Source of the DNA: Paracyclopina nana
Lineage: Eukaryota; Arthropoda; Copepoda; Cyclopoida; Cyclopettidae
DNA length: 64,000 nucleotides
Reading direction: 5' to 3'
Assembly (NCBI GenBank): GCA_019096065.1
Contig: JAGUCH010000009.1
Span: forward strand, 2,614,001 to 2,678,000
Shown in pieces: positions 44,052 to 58,740 of this stretch; position 1 is the first letter of the stretch; each line of letters opens with the position of its first letter. The position numbers and the translations under genes are program-made. The notes beneath the pieces are model-generated. The model worked only from the letters and a program-made list of their open reading frames with translations, was not told the DNA's origin and did no database searches.

Positions 44052-46329
44052 AAAATTGATCGCAGCTTCTCAAAAAACTAAACTACAAGCATTTTTTTTC
44101 AGTGACGAAAAATGCCCAAAAAACGAGAGGATTTAAATTGAATGGCGGAATTCGCCAGGCGTTGACAACGGCTTTTGGCCATGATATGGCTTTGGTGACA
44201 TTATTGGGACACCCAGTAGTGAGTACAATTTCAATGGCAGCTTGGCTCACACAAAAGCTCTAACGGAGCTTCAGTACTATACAGAAGAGCGGCTTTTGGC
44301 ACGAGAGTCCTTTAGGCCAAACAGTCACGGCCAATCCACACTGGGGCAACTCAGGGGGCAAGCGCGCAAAAATGACATTTAAAAAAAGGTGCCATATTGG
44401 CTGAGGGCTGCAAAAATTGACGCGAAATGTCGGGTTATTTGCTAAAATGTCGCTTACCTCGGTCGGTTTGTTGTAGTCAAAATTCAAAAATTTGGTCAGC
44501 TATCGCGGCAGGGGCGCTCACCTCACCACAAAGCGTCTCAGCAGTCGTCTCAGCTTTTTAAAAGCAGCTGCGCCTTGGGGCAAAACTGAGTAAAGTTTAC
44601 GCTGAGCTGACGCGCGGCAAAAGATAAATGACATCATTAACGAGGATTCTATTTTGGTTTACTTCAAATAATTGGACCACATGCTCCTTGTTGACACACC
44701 GAGCGCGCATTTTTGCCCGCCATAATGGACATTTGTTGTTATTTACAGTTTTTCGGCGCAAATAGGCTTCCATTTTGGAATGTGCTTCGAATTTCGCATT
44801 CTTTGCTGTATATGCACATAAAAGGACATGGACATGGTTAATTCGATCCCCAGCTCCTCTGTCGGAAAAGTTGGCATGGACAATTGCGCGCACATGGGCA
44901 AAATCCAAAAAAGCTCTGCATTCATAACATTGCTGAATTAACTGACCTTTTAATTTGTGATAGTTAAAACAGTATTTTAACTTGCATTTTGGCTTCCCTT
45001 TTGCGATTTGAAAATAATGGTAATAGGGAAATGCGCGCATTTAGCTCACGAGTCCCAGTGTGCTTAATGTCGGCGTGGCTGTAATTTGGATTTAGCCGGC
45101 GTCGAACTCTCTGATCTCGCTACCAAAATTGAACATATGTGAGCTTTCACATGCATTGCAGCTTGGCTGAACAACCACGCTTTTTACATGACTCATGCGC
45201 CAAAGTGCATAGTAGACCGTCCCTCGCTTTTTCTTTTTTTAAGCAGCCAATTTTCTGCATTAGGTTGAAAATGCCATTTTTCTCTGAGGTGGCAAATGTC
45301 AGGTAAATTCTGACATTGGGAAATCTTGCAGTAAGCCAAGCAGTAAATCTGCCAAAATCTCCCATTTGGGGGCGGGACACGCGCGTGGAATGTCTTTGGG
45401 GGGCGATTAGAACACCTTAATGCTCACCTATACTATTAGCGGCCAAACTGTGGAAAAAGCTGTAAATCACCCAATTTAAGGCCTGATCTGGCATTAAAAC
45501 ATCTTCAGTCTCTAAAGTTTGAGGCTCTTGCAAAGCTTGTAAATTAAGCATTTTAAAACTAAAGCTTGTAAAAATAAGGCTTAAAATTGGCCTAAATGAC
45601 TTCTGCACAACAAAATAGAAAAGACAAAATGAGAAAATTATCACAGTTTTTTGCCTCCACGCTGTTTTTGCTTCAATTTTTGTCCTTTTTTCACCTATGA
45701 ATTATTTAGGTGGAACTGATCAATAGCCATTTCCGGCACTTATATATAAATGTAACCGTAAAAACAGATGTCCATGATGATCATTTTCGCGACATTAATA
45801 GCGAGTGGCCACTCTCAAGTAGGCTCAAGTTTGCTGTCTGCATGGAATTTTCTCTCTGCACATAGTGTATAAAAATAAAAGCACATATAGGAGAGAGCTC
45901 AGGCTTTTAAGCATTAGGTCGTGTCGCGAGCGAACAAGGAAGGAAAAATTGTGTCCTGTCATGGCACAGCCAACTGGCAACTGCACACTGCGGCAAATAG
46001 GCGTCCAAAATCGCACATAATGCGCCTGGGATCATTTCTCCAAGTTGACTCTTGAAGCCTTTGCGCCCACTTCTCAACTCCCTTAGAATAATCCATTTTT
46101 TTCCAGATTGTTAAAGGCTGATTTTTGCGCCATTTTCGCCCCAGCGTGCAATAGTGTGCGTTATGTCAGTTGTGTGTGTGTGCTGTATAGGGTCCCTCTG
46201 AATGGAATATTGGTGTATATGCGCACGCGTCTAGCCAAGCTCTCTCTCTATGTGCGAGTAAAAGCTGCAATGCGCGCGAAAACAGCTGCAGCAAACCATA
46301 GGCTTCTATTTATCAGTTGATTGCCAATC
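44052..46329. other. Gene-free stretch upstream of the first achaete-scute gene
   Basis: This is about 2.3 kb with no convincing gene. Positions 44337 (CACACTGGGG) and 45062 (end of CCCAGTGTG) carry inverted motifs that may bound an old element of about 726 bp; no target duplication is seen. A TATA-like TGTATAAAAATAAA lies near 45867. The 147-codon minus frame at 44597-45040 lies within the putative element and has no domain I recognise. Confidence 0.35.
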
Positions 46330-47199
46330 ATGAACGTGTTAAGATTGCCCCAGAGCCCGGTCAAAATTCTGCAGCCCTCCAGCAAGGGCAATCAGCAATT
46401 TAGCATTAAAACTGAGCCGGCCAGCAATAATAGCAGTAGAGACCTGTGCCCTGCTCAGCAGCAGCAGCAGCCAGACTCAACTGATGAGAACCGGTTAAGC
46501 CACATGCCCTTCAAGAAGCACCACCACAGTGTGAAGAAAATGCAGACACCTTCGGTGTCGAGGCGAAATGCTCGGGAAAGGAATCGAGTGAAGCAGGTCA
46601 ACAATGGATTTGCCACACTGCGAACTCACATTCCACACTTGAAAAACAAGACGAGCAAAGTTGACACTTTGAGGGCTGCAGTGGATTACATCAGAGCTTT
46701 AAGGAACCTCATGGGAGAGCCCATCAACGAGGAAGACATGCACAAAGGGCCTGTACTCATCACTGACGTGGAGGAGCAGAAGTGAGTCCACTTTTCAGAA
46801 ATGCCAGAATTTCAACTATGTCTCACTCTAAATTCTTGTCTAATTGGGTTAACTTTTTTCATTTCCAGGTCTAGGAGAGGCAAGCATATGGATGACATGG
46901 ACGACTCAGCCATCAGTGACCTCAATGAGAGCTTGGACATGACAAGGCCCATATCAGTGGCCTCAGATGCTTCAATGAACGAGTTGCCACCCATGGTCTA
47001 CCAATTGCCCCATCCAATCAACCCAACCATGGAGTTCACTGAGCATCCCAGGAGTCCAACCAGCTCATCCACAAGCTCAGCAGGCTCAGGCAGGGCTGAC
47101 TTCAAGCACCAAATCAACAAACTCAATTACTTAGATGATCTCCCCAATGACATTCAAGGATGGGACTGGACCAATGTAGTGGTCACCACAACCAATTAA
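46330..47199 (+). CDS. Achaete-scute family bHLH transcription factor, two exons
   Basis: Exons 46330-46781 and 46869-47199 (TAA) join in frame through a GT-AG intron, giving 260 residues. The bHLH lies near residues 76-128, with basic region [20 protein letters not shown] and helix 2 [16 protein letters not shown]. The run [13 protein letters not shown] is diagnostic of the achaete-scute family, class A proneural factors that bind E-boxes with Daughterless/E-protein. The loop is short (PHLKNKT). A polyglutamine run of five lies upstream. The C-terminus is serine-rich and ends in [12 protein letters not shown], without the clear acidic LLDxIxxWQ box. The intron and the different C-terminus suggest an asense-like paralogue, which is inference. 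The ATG chosen is the first in frame. Confidence 0.85.
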
Positions 47200-50100
47200 T
47201 TACCAACTTTATTTGTAAGCAATATTTTTAGCCCTTCTCATTTCCTGTTGTTATGATTTTGGGTTTTGTGTGGACATCCTGTTTTGCAATTCCCAGTGAA
47301 ACCTGAACAACTGAACACTGAGATTTTTTAAGCCTATTACCTCAGAGTTCACCTATTGGGAAATGAGATTTTACCATATGACACAATAATAAGGATTGAG
47401 ATATTTGATGCCACTGTGCTATGCTGCTGTGAGTATCATGTGCCAAAGAATTGAAAGCAAACAAATTCATGAAAAGAAGTAAAGTTCAGTGAACCTTTTT
47501 TTCCCTCTTGTTCAGTTGACATGAGAGATAACAAACATGCAAAAATTCTTCTGACACAAAAAATACTCAAGTTGCATAACAACTCTTTTGAAAAAGTTGT
47601 TTTGCCATCAAAAATGAAATTATTTTTTTCCATGCCAGCAGCAGCACTTTGAAATTAGCAAATTACACCCATTTTGCAGGTGTCAATTAAGTTTCATGGC
47701 ATCATTTTGAATGCAAATGTGTCTAGACAAAACTTGATGTTTTTTTGCCCAAGAAAAACTGGGTTTCATGATTGATGGATCTATAATTGGTCACAATTGG
47801 ATTTATAGGCCTGAAGTGCATTTAGTGATTTTAATCTGGCATTTTGATCAAAATAGCCTTTTCCTTATTTGATGACAGCACAGCACAATAATATTTCTTG
47901 AGGAGATCATCAGTTATAATAATGGGCCCCTTAATTAGAGTGCTGAGATTGCTTAGCGAGATAACCAAAGACAACATTAGACTTTTACGTGCTGGTGACC
48001 ATTAAAAAAAATTTGCACAACTGGTCAATGGATCGATTTCCATGCCTAAGCTCAAGCAAGGCTAGCAATTTCAAATGTTTGACAAAATAAGTTTTTTCCT
48101 TGATTAGTTTTCTATCTGATAAAACGAAATGAAAAGTAGACCTTTTCTTAAAAGAAAGAGAGATAAGCGAGGAGGAAAAAGAGGCAAGCTCACTCTTAGT
48201 AGATGAGAACGAGCTGCTAAATACAGCAGACATGGCTAGTGCAGAATCTGGCGCTAATTAGGATTTTATCAGACTCTTGAGGACGCGAAGCATTCACTAT
48301 GCCATATTGTGAAAAAAGTTGTTTACCAGTAAAACTGACAAGCTGAATCCACTCATGGATCATTGAGCTTGAATGGAAATCTAATTGGTCTACTGGATTT
48401 GAGTGTACTTCTCCTATGGAATTTCACTACTCAATAATAAGCTGGAAATGCTTTTATCACACGCACTCGAAATGTGCTAATTCTTTGCTCCTGCTTTTAT
48501 CTTATCTGCTTGTGCTAGTATAGTAGAAGTTATTTTTGGTGTAAAAAGGCTTGGCATAGTTCAAATCACAAGAGTCCATTTCAATATATTCAGTTAATTA
48601 CTCTGTGGCATTCAATTGCCTTTTTGCAAAGGAATGATGGCCCCTAAGTGGGCCTTAAAATCTATTCTAGCCATCTGACAACTTTATGGCCCAGATAAGA
48701 CCAGAATTAAACTAACTCAAGATCCAGCAGAAGAGTTTGAATTACAAAAGCCTTTTTTTCCTTTTCAGATTCACTAGTCATCATCACCAAAAGGACCAAT
48801 AAATGGATGATGTGAAGCGAAAAAGCCACCAAAAACCATGATGGAACAACAATTCCTTGCTCTAAATGGATTTCCACCAAATGATCTCATTATTATCATC
48901 TTAACTATATGTGAAATAAAGCTGCAAAATTCTGTACCAACACCTGCCTTTGCTACACGTGCCATTTATTTACCAACTGAATTTTGAACAGAAGAGAATT
49001 ATTTACCTGGGATTCCCTCCATTTTGAATTTTTTGATGGATCACTTTTGTGACTTTGGAATTTTTCTCAAATATTTTTCATTTGGCTTTCAAAGAGAACT
49101 GTTCGCCAAATTCAAGATTTTTGACAACTTCTCCAATTATTCGGGGTCAAGCAGATTTTTAAAATTATTCCCTTTAAAATTTTTTTGGGGGGAATTTGAC
49201 GCTACCATTTTTAAAAAGCCCTGTAGTAGTAAGTGGTAATTTCTAGCTTCCTGTTCATCTGGACTTCCGCATCACACAATTTGCTTACATGTCATGTGAA
49301 AACGGGTGAGTCCTCCATCATTCCTAACCATGAGAAATTATTGAAAAGGTGTCCAGGTGCAACTGGAATACACACATAACGAGGAAAACCGTTCAGGAAA
49401 CAGTTGGTAGCAAATTCATTACGGGGCTAACTTTTACAATGTTTTTGAGGGGGAGAATTTAAAAGTCCCCCTGGCTCGCAGAGCTCAAATTGCAGATCCT
49501 AGCAAATTCTCGTGAACTTTAAAAAAAACTAGATTATAAAAGCTTCGAGAACACGCAGAATTACCAAGCTGAAAAGCAGCCTTAATTTTAGCAGCTCTTT
49601 TAGGTAATTCGACTTTTAGAAATTAGTATATTTTCACAACAAAGTTTTAAAATGGTTTAATACTCAGAAATAGATAAAAAGAGCTTTGCTCTGGTTCGGC
49701 TCCGGCTAAAAGTGCTACCAAAATTGTTAAGTGTAATAAACCGAAATTTGGTCTCCATTTTCCCACAGACCTTTTGACCCAACAGGAAATGGATGATGGC
49801 TGCTTTCTAAAATTCCCTCCATGCGCTGCAATGCGAAAAGTAGCTTTCATTTCCCACGTTCTCCACCTTCAATTCATGTCACTAATCGTCGAAGCTAAAT
49901 AAATGATTGCTTTTGTTTACAATTGCTGCTTATTAATGACTTCCTCTGTCGCAAGCTGATTTTTTTGTGTCCTGACTAGAAGAGTTTTTTAAAATTCGAC
50001 GTTATTTTGTCTGGTAGCTATCAAACGCGCTGAGACGTAAACCGAAGTTTGTCTTTTGAGGCTGAAAAAAATAGTTTTACATCGAATTTCAAATAAAAAA

Positions 50101-52705
50101 TGGGGCAATGTTGTGCTGTAAATAGCGTAAGTAGTGAAAAATAATGGAATCCATTTAAAAAAAATCAAAATTGCTCTCGAATGAATGATTTATAGGTGGA
50201 GTTTGGGTTACAATTTCTTGAGCTTGGTTTAGATTCGAACCGCTCTTTTCAGTTTTCAGTTTTTGTTTGGATTTTTGTTTTAACGGTGAGCCACGCTGAA
50301 AAGGTCGTCGAGTTTTTTTTAGAAGTCTTTCGAATATCTCCTAATTAAAGGTAGGATCAATTTTACTTATTTTACACCGTTCAATTTTTGTTTCTAATTT
50401 TGGTTCCCTCTCAACAAAAGGGGACGGAACATTTTTGTAGGATATTCACGAAATTCGGTACATAAGTACACGATTTCTCCGCTAGGGCGCGCGCAATTGC
50501 ACTGCGTGATATATGGCAACTGCTGTGAGCTTTAATCCGCCCTCTATTGTGCACTTCGCTAACTTCTGGGCAACATTCCAAAAATGCATTCATTTTTTCT
50601 GTGAGTGTCACACTTTTTTGGACTCTGTCGGACACATTCAATTTGATGTTTGTGGTTTTGTTTTTCTGCTAAATCATGTCAAGAATCATTATTAGAATTG
50701 CGGCTTTTGAAAATAATTAGTTTAGTGCTGTTTCACGCCAAAAGCCAATGCATTTTGTAAGTAAATTTCAAGATATCTATTTTTATGTTTGTAGCAGCAA
50801 AAAATAGCGTGAAGGAAGACGCTTTTTTTATGCCGATTTCATTAAACATAATTTTTTAATATAGCAATCATTCAAACCATGTTTTAACATGGCCTAATGA
50901 GTAGGCATCGATTCTTGTCGAAAGTTCACGGAAACATACACGCGCTTCAAAGTGGCCAAATAATCCACTGTGCAGTCCGGTATGTGTGAACATGAATCTT
51001 CAGGGTTCACACCAATTTTGTCCATTGTAGCCAACTTCAAACGCCTTCAATCAAGCCAATGAATGAATGGCTTTTTTTGGTGGCCTTTTGTCCACTAATT
51101 GACGTATTTTGCCCCTGTCCTGTTGAAGCTTGGAAAAAAGTCGCGAAATCGCAACGGTGACAAGATTCAGCTGTTGTCAGATGAGCACGTTCCGTGGATT
51201 AATTTCGCTAAATCGACAAATTGATTGTCTGAGCTGGAATTAACGCGATTATTGTGATTATTTGTTTGCAATTGAAACTTCAAAAGGAACCGAACGGCTT
51301 GATTTAGGGCATTTTAAGCCTACTATTTGATCAAGACATTTTTTATTTGACTGAGTCAACAATGGGCACGTGTGTTATTAACGACTTTTTTTATATAAGA
51401 CAGGTGAGGAAGATAGTCTGAAAAAAAGTGAGCAAACTTGCCAATTTCTAGGGTATCATCATCTCAGCTTGTTAAACAGAAAAAAGTCCAAAACCAGTTT
51501 CTGAGCATGACATATTCAAATTTTAGCTTTTTATCTAGCATTTTGAAGCAATCTTTAAAGCTAGAATTAGGTTACGTTTTTGCATTTTAAAAAGTGTTAG
51601 TGATCTACATTCTACAGTTGATCAAGATTAGGGTACAAAAAATTGTGTACTGTGTAGTACCAAAGGTGGCCACTTTTAATTTAATTAGCACTTTTTGCTC
51701 TCGAGATCAAAAGTGAATATTATAAGTCTAATTTGTCTTTGCTAATTCACTCCTTTTCCTCTTTGATTAACAAGGCTGCTTGGTGTCAAAAATTCTTAAA
51801 AACTTTTAGGCTTGAAAAAGGGCTCTGCAACCCATTTCTTTTTCACAACAAACATGACCCTCACAGTAGTCTAGAGGAAAGGTTGGGGTCAAAGGGACAT
51901 TAGTGTGACATCTGCTCTTATTTCCATTGTTGCTTATCACTCAGTGAGATCCTGCTGTGTCCTTTGTTGACCCAAGTAGGGTTCATCATTGGTTCTTCTG
52001 CTGCAAGGAGAAGAAGATCTTAATCCCCATTTTCTGGTCCATGTTATGCCACCCACTGATCTTGGCATGTCTTTGACCATCCCCGAGACCTTTATTGTGA
52101 TCAGATTTCACACCTTTTCTCCCATTGCTTCTTTGCAGTTCTTGCTAAGCCACGCGCCAAAATTCGCTTTATCTCAGCCGACTGACCAGTGCGCGCGTGT
52201 GCCGGTCACCGGGTTCTAATTCGCTTACTTTTTTAGTTTAGTACGACTAATTTTTAGGGGGTGCTCTTGATTGAGATTTCAAAATAGTTGACCTTGACAC
52301 AGGACATTTTAGTAATGAGACAGATGTTTTTGCTAATAAACTCTTATCTCCATTTCGCATCATTTCTCCAACAGGTAAAAGAGATTATTTATGCTATGAC
52401 AGTCAGTTGTTTGACATATCCTGTGTGTACTGCTACTGAGTAAATGAGGCAAAAAGTATAATGACCCCTTAAAATTGTCGAAGAAGAGAAGCCCTTTTTT
52501 ACTGAAAGAGTCACCACCACCACCAGTAGAATTTTGTCAAATTGGAGACAATTTTAGCTGGAGTAGCAACGGTTAATCCCTCTTGATACTCATCATGGTG
52601 AAACCATTATTGAATTTGGGAGCCAATTTAGAACAATGGGGACAAATTACCAGGCTGCACAGGATATGTCAAGACAGAACTGCCATTTGAGAAAAAATGC
52701 TCATT

Positions 52706-52800
52706 CTGGTAGCACTTTTTTATTTAGCGTGCTATCCAAAAGAGAACAATAATGCGAGGCCTCTATGGCTCTTTTTGCTTAAGCCTCTCCTTATGACCCT
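52706..52800 (+). repeat. CTGGTAGC-type repeat, copy D
   Basis: This copy begins CTGGTAGCACTTTTTTATTT, then GTGCTATCCAAAAGAGAAC and a CTCTTTTTGC arm. It is the only copy found in an intergenic interval clearly away from introns. Confidence 0.45.
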
Positions 52801-55800
52801 TTGTTGATTTTTTCGCCACTCCACTGTCCTGTTGAAAGAACCTGTGATACAGTTCTCAGACAGGTGCCATAAAATATTAAGATAACATTGAGAGGATTGA
52901 CAGATGCCTAATCACCAAATTCCCTTTTTTGCCACTTTTCTTCATTAGAATAACACGGCATATTCTGCTTTATTTGTTGTGCTGCTACCTTTTTCCCCCT
53001 ATTTTCGGCAACTTTTTTTGTTGAGCTTTTATTACTTTGGTCATTCTAGACAAAAAAAGGTTTTCTAGTAGCAAAGATCAGAGGGTCAAAGCAATAATTC
53101 ACTCAACGAGGTTGGTGGGCTAAAAACATTAGACAAACTTACTCCCTACTGGTCACATTTCCCCTTCCAATAACTCTACTTCTTTTGACGATCGTCTTCC
53201 TTCAAATAGTGTTAAGAATTTTTAGGTTTTTTAAGACAATGCAGACCTCCACTGAAAGAGCCATTTTCTGCTGTTAGGCTTATTTGAATCCTTATTGTTG
53301 ACAAGCGATAAAAGATCATTTTTTACCCAGCCGCAAAAAATCAGGCCAATCAATGTTATTTTTTCAATAGTGGCCACCAAAGATTTCAAAAGTTGCTGTA
53401 AGATACCAAATGGCATATAAGGCTAAGCAGATCACAGGCCAAGATTTTGATAAATGTGCGAAGAAAACGTTGATGGTAAACTAAATTTGATTATTTCCAT
53501 TAACTAGGGGCCTTGCTATTGAAAGATTTATGGGCCACCCTGAACTCAAAGCATGCTAGGCACGTGCTGAATGACAACTGCAAGAAGTAGTAGGCTCTGA
53601 TTATTGTGGCCTAACCAGTTTTTTACACATGACAGTTGACGACAACATGCGAATATGTTCAGAGAACGTCTGTTCCAATTTCAAAATCTTCCACCAAAAA
53701 CTGATCAGACTTGGAGGCCATTTGGTAACTATGATCAACTCTTGAAATCTTTGATGATGTGAATTGTTCAAATAACATTTTTGAGCCTCTTTCTTCCAAA
53801 TGGCTAATTTTGTTGATTGTGCTGCATTAAAAGAGGTCAGGCAACAATCAAAAGAAGTTTGAGTGTTGTTATTTCACGGTTGTAAATAAGTAATTCAACC
53901 CCTTCTACTTTGATGTTAATTGCCCCCCTTTTTAAAACGACATTGTCTTGATGTTTATCAACTTTTTTTTATCCCCCCTTACCTCTTCTTGAAGGTGTAA
54001 TTTTATAATTATATGGGGTCAACCACACACACACAGTCATTTACAAAAAAAACTCAATTTTTTTCTTTCATCTCAATTTTGCATTTTTGATGAAGTAAAT
54101 TAAATTCTCCACTTTTGACTTCAACTTTTTCTGGCTGCGGTTTTTAGCATTCTGTTTAGCCAACCCTACATTCAATCAGGATTTGCGTTTGGCCAACCCT
54201 AGCTGAATAAAAAATGGCTGAATTTTGATCACACACTCGGAATGATTTTATCAATTTGATTAAAATCTGCTGACATTTTTTTTCAATGTGCCGCAGCAAA
54301 ATAAATTCCTCAAGCTCAAAGCAAGATAGATTGGCCGTGAAAATTGAGCGAGGAGAGAAAAAAAAATGGTTGAAAAAAGCCGCCAAAAATACTTTTATTT
54401 GCTTTTTGGACTAAATTCTGCCGTTTATTTGCTTCTAGGACATTGACCCAATGCAGCAACAGAATTTTACTTTTCTCTAAATTCGCCTCTTACAGAAAAA
54501 CTAAATTAGCTGTTGAATGGTTTTTTAATTGCTTGATGTTTCTTAAAGATCGGAAAATGTCCTAATATCACGAAAGTTGACGAAATCCAAGATTGATAAA
54601 AGAATTTGAGTTTCATTCATCTTTGAACTTGGGCTAATTTTTGGCCAATAATTAGCAAAATTGTGAAACTGGGATTTTGAGCAACAAATGGCACAGTAGT
54701 ACTGGGCAATTACAGTCATTTTAAAGCCCAGTTAGCTCTATTTTTGGACCTTACTGGTCCACTTTTCGATTGATGGTTTTCTGAAGTGTGATGAATTGCC
54801 CTGCAATTATTAAAGGTCACTTTTCGGCTAGACAACTCAAAATTAACAAGTTGCACCGAAACAACAGATGGTATTGCAGTGAAACCATGTGAAGTATTTT
54901 TAGAAAAATCAGTTCAAATCTGATATTTTCCAGCCTTTTTCAGTTGAGGAAAAAAGCCTCGTTTTTTTGTCAATACCAATCAAAGAAAGGTTTATGGTTG
55001 ACCAACCGCAGTGAGCATTATTGTGAGTGATAAAAATCGGCGATAATTTTTCAAACCCCATTCAAAACAGTTCTCTTTTTTGGCCGCAAAATCCAACAAG
55101 AGTTGGCCTTGAACTTGACAGAAATCCTTTTGAAATTAAATATCTTCTTATTGACTTTACCCCTATGCAAATGTCCAAAGTGTGATTATTCAGCAATTCA
55201 TGTTGGGAGAAAAAAAGATACCCATTTTTGTAACTGGAAGCTAATAGGCAAAAATTTTCGAAAAATAAAAAAAATGTCGAAATGTTCTAAACAAAAGAAG
55301 CTGGATTGAAGGGGAAAAATGCCAAGAACTCTAGAAATTGCACAAAAATGCTCTAGTTTTGGCCATTAAATCGAGTCTAAAAAAAACTAGAGCCATCTAC
55401 TGTTTGATAATCCTTAAGTGGCCAAGCTTTGTTCATCACCCCCTTAATTGGCGGAAATTTTGTGCAAAAGTCCGGATTTTTAATTGGGGCCCCTGCTGAA
55501 TTTCAGTTGCTATCAAATCGCGAGATAAGCGCGAAAAGGTCGCTAATAAACCAGTTGGTCAGGCCTATAGCTGATTAGTAGGCCATTTTGCATTTCTTCC
55601 ACCGATTTATTATACTGGCCACCTTGAATAAATTCTGTCTGCTAAAGGTCTAGACAATTGTTTTAAAAGTGCGAAGAATTACTTGCCAGCTACAGAGATT
55701 GGCAAAGAAAAGTGCAAAATGCAAACATGGCCGTTTTTTGTTGTCATTCAGAAAATGCCCAAAAAAGCAACAAATTCCAAAAGTAGCAAAAACAAATCTA

Positions 55801-58671
55801 AAATTGTGCGTTATCTTGCGCTATCTGTAAAATCTTGCGCCTCACAACTTAAAAAAAACTTTGAAAAAATACCAAAAAAAATACCCCCCCCCAAAAAAAA
55901 AAAAAAAATTGAAAACCAAATAGAAACTGCCAAATATGATATTTTTGGTAGAAAACTCATTTTTTCTGCCAAATGGCTTTCATATTGTGCTGCTAACTCT
56001 ACTTTGCTCATTTTTCAACTGCTAACGGAAGAAGCCTCAAAAGCGTCGAGACAATTTCAATTTTGAAGCGTGACACCATTTGGAAGCACTTGAAATTGAG
56101 TCAGCAAAACTCCATAAACTTTATGGGTCAAGTCTTAATTTCTTGGCCACCAAAGCCAATTTATTTTATGTTGCTCGTTCGGGAAAAGCCAGTAATTACG
56201 AGCTTGACCACAATTTGCCAAATTTCGGTTCCTTTTATTCAAAATTTACCGAGCGTTACCGAAATTGAAGCACTTTTTTCTTCTTAATTTTTGGGCCCCT
56301 TTTTTACACCATGGTGTGTGATTCATTCTTGAATTCTGAGAATATTATTTTCTCACAGCGAATCTTTAAGGTTACAACTAAATCCCTTTTTTTCACGGTT
56401 GAAATCACTGCTGCACACGTGCTACTCTGCTACTTTGTACAGCAAAACTTCAGGTGTTTGGCACCAACAGCAAATCAAATACAGCATGAGTAATAAAGTT
56501 TTACCTTGGAAAGGAATTATCACATTTTTGGCAGAATTAATCAATACAGGAATAAAAATTGGCTTCAGTTTTCACTGCATATTTATGGGAATTGTAACAC
56601 GCTGTGCAATTTTGGCTTTTTCGCCAGTTTTGGCTCTATTCGGAAGTTTCGGGCAGTGAAGCGCAACCGGTTCAGTTCAAGTAGAAAAAAAATCATTTTT
56701 TGCCCAAAAGAGCCAACTTTGGCGCTATTTTTGACAGTGAACTCATCCTAGCCTTAATTTAAGTTTTAGCGTAATAAATAATGTTTCAAACTAGCAAAAA
56801 GGTCGAATTCAGCCTCATATCAAGCGACTCGGTCCCAAAAGGGTCACAGGTGACAAGCGTGGCTACACTTTTAAGGCCTTGTCAAAGATAAAGAAATGTC
56901 ACTCGAAAAAAGGTTTTTTGTTTTATGGCCGAGACACACTGAGCACCTGACTGTATACAACTAGTAGATTTAATTTTTCACATTTTCGTTCAAGTAGAAG
57001 ACGACTACGACGACGAAGCAACAGATGGCAGATGAGTATTGGCCCAGTGTGTTGTCCTGGCCCACTGTGCAACAGCTCGTACAAAGTTAACTGCAATCAT
57101 CACCAAATTACAGGGTTAATTTCCAAAAATTCCTTTTTTCGGCTGTCAACACTTTGCATTATTGGCTGCTATTTTTAGCCATGTTGAAAAATGAGCTTCT
57201 ATTTGTGTCTGAAGGAGTCGAAAATGGCATTTTAGGCAAGAAATCGGCCTTCTTTTTATCATTGTTGAATAGCCTGGCTACCAAGCCAACTTTATTTACT
57301 GCTGCTATCAAAGCTGAGTTGAAGTGGAGAAACTAACCAGGTGCAGCTGAACTTGAGAGCTGAGCGTCCTTTTTTCATATGATGATTGAATCTGAATGAC
57401 AAAAGAACATGAAATCAAGGAGGAGTGGAGAGAAAATGATTTGCTCCAGTTTGGGCCAATTTTCAGCAGCCCCAAATATTTGCGGAAAATTTAAATAAAA
57501 GATTAGCCAAATAATCCCTTTTTAAGTGCAGTCGTTTTATCAGTTTTGGAACGAGCCAACCTAGTCTCTGTGCATACATGATTGAATCCCTCTTGTCAAA
57601 CAGAATCTTGGGTTCGCAGCTATCACCTGCCTACCCCGAAAACAACGCCATTTTTTCAATACGGTGTGTGGCTTGCTTATCAAATATCCTTTTTCCAGCA
57701 AGCTGCCTTCCTCGGTGAGTAGCGCACAGTGGGCGCTTTTACTCTCAAAAGCCCTAATCAAAATTCAATGGTTTTTCGAGCATAAACAAGATTCTGGCCA
57801 CATTTTGTGGTTTAGAGAGCAAGTTTGATAAGCGGGGCTTTGAGCGCAGTTTCCCCCGGTGTGCACCCAAAAGCCCCCCTTTTATAGATACTAGGCGTGG
57901 CAAGCGAGAGCCCATTTTCTCCCAGCTGAAAAGAAAAGTAGCTTCTTTATAGCCAAGCTATAGGATTACAAACTTGCAATTTTACCCGGATATTTATTGT
58001 GGCAGCAGCCATTTTTGATTGTGGATTACGCGCGCCTACTTCTTCAACGGTTTTTTAATGAAAACCAACAAAGGCCCTTTGTAATGACATCCTCATGTGA
58101 AAAAAATCCACTCATGTCACACTTTTTGTGTGGGTAAATGTGGCGACCCTTGCTAAGGGTCAAACTTGCCAAGAATGCCCAACACGCGAAACCGTTTTTT
58201 CCTGCTACTTATTACTGCTGCTTTTAAAACGAGTTTTACCGGGCAGATTGCAAATCTTCGCGTTCGGCGGCTAACGTTTTTTTAATTACTTCTCACCAAT
58301 AAAAAGCGTATGCTAAATAAATACTCGGTTTGACTGCATAAGGGAAACTTTTTAGAGCTAAATATCACATTTTATTTCAAATTAACTGATAAAGACGCCA
58401 TTTTGAAAATTTGGCGGATTGCAAGATTTCAGGCTTGTTGACATTTTTTAAAGTATTTAGCTAGAATTGTTAGAGCTGAGAAAAGTCAAAAAGTCACAAA
58501 AAATCGGTACGCTTCTTTGATTCTTTCAATGGAGATCTCTGCTAAATCTCCATTGTTGACAGTAATAATTTTATGATCAGCTGCTATTTACTCGGTCATT
58601 ATTCATCGCAGCATTAATCCGCAAAAATGCCGCCACGCCTTTTCTTTTCTTGGAGTGAAAGCACAGTGGGA

Positions 58672-58740
58672 AGAAGCGCTTAACACAGAGCGCTGAATTG
58701 GGACGCTTCATAAATATCATGCCCACTGTGCGCCTTATTG
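58672..58740. repeat. 69-bp segment bounded by CACAGTGGG inverted ends
   Basis: CACAGTGGG at 58672-58680 and its reverse complement at 58732-58740 bound a 69-bp stretch. The flanking five bases do not match, so insertion as a unit is not shown. It may be a fragment of the Transib-like family or chance pairing of common motifs. Confidence 0.3.

Noticed and set aside
44597-45040. 147-codon minus-strand frame with several Cys/His residues
   Set aside because: I considered a zinc-binding protein, but the spacing fits no finger class. It lies inside a putative repeat element.
47985-48233. 82-codon Ser-rich minus-strand frame in the proneural interval
   Set aside because: Low-complexity serine and leucine content with no splice context; not distinguishable from chance.
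55683-56066. 127-codon frame rich in lysine in the proneural interval
   Set aside because: It runs through a homopolymer stretch (C-run followed by A-run) and has no recognisable feature.
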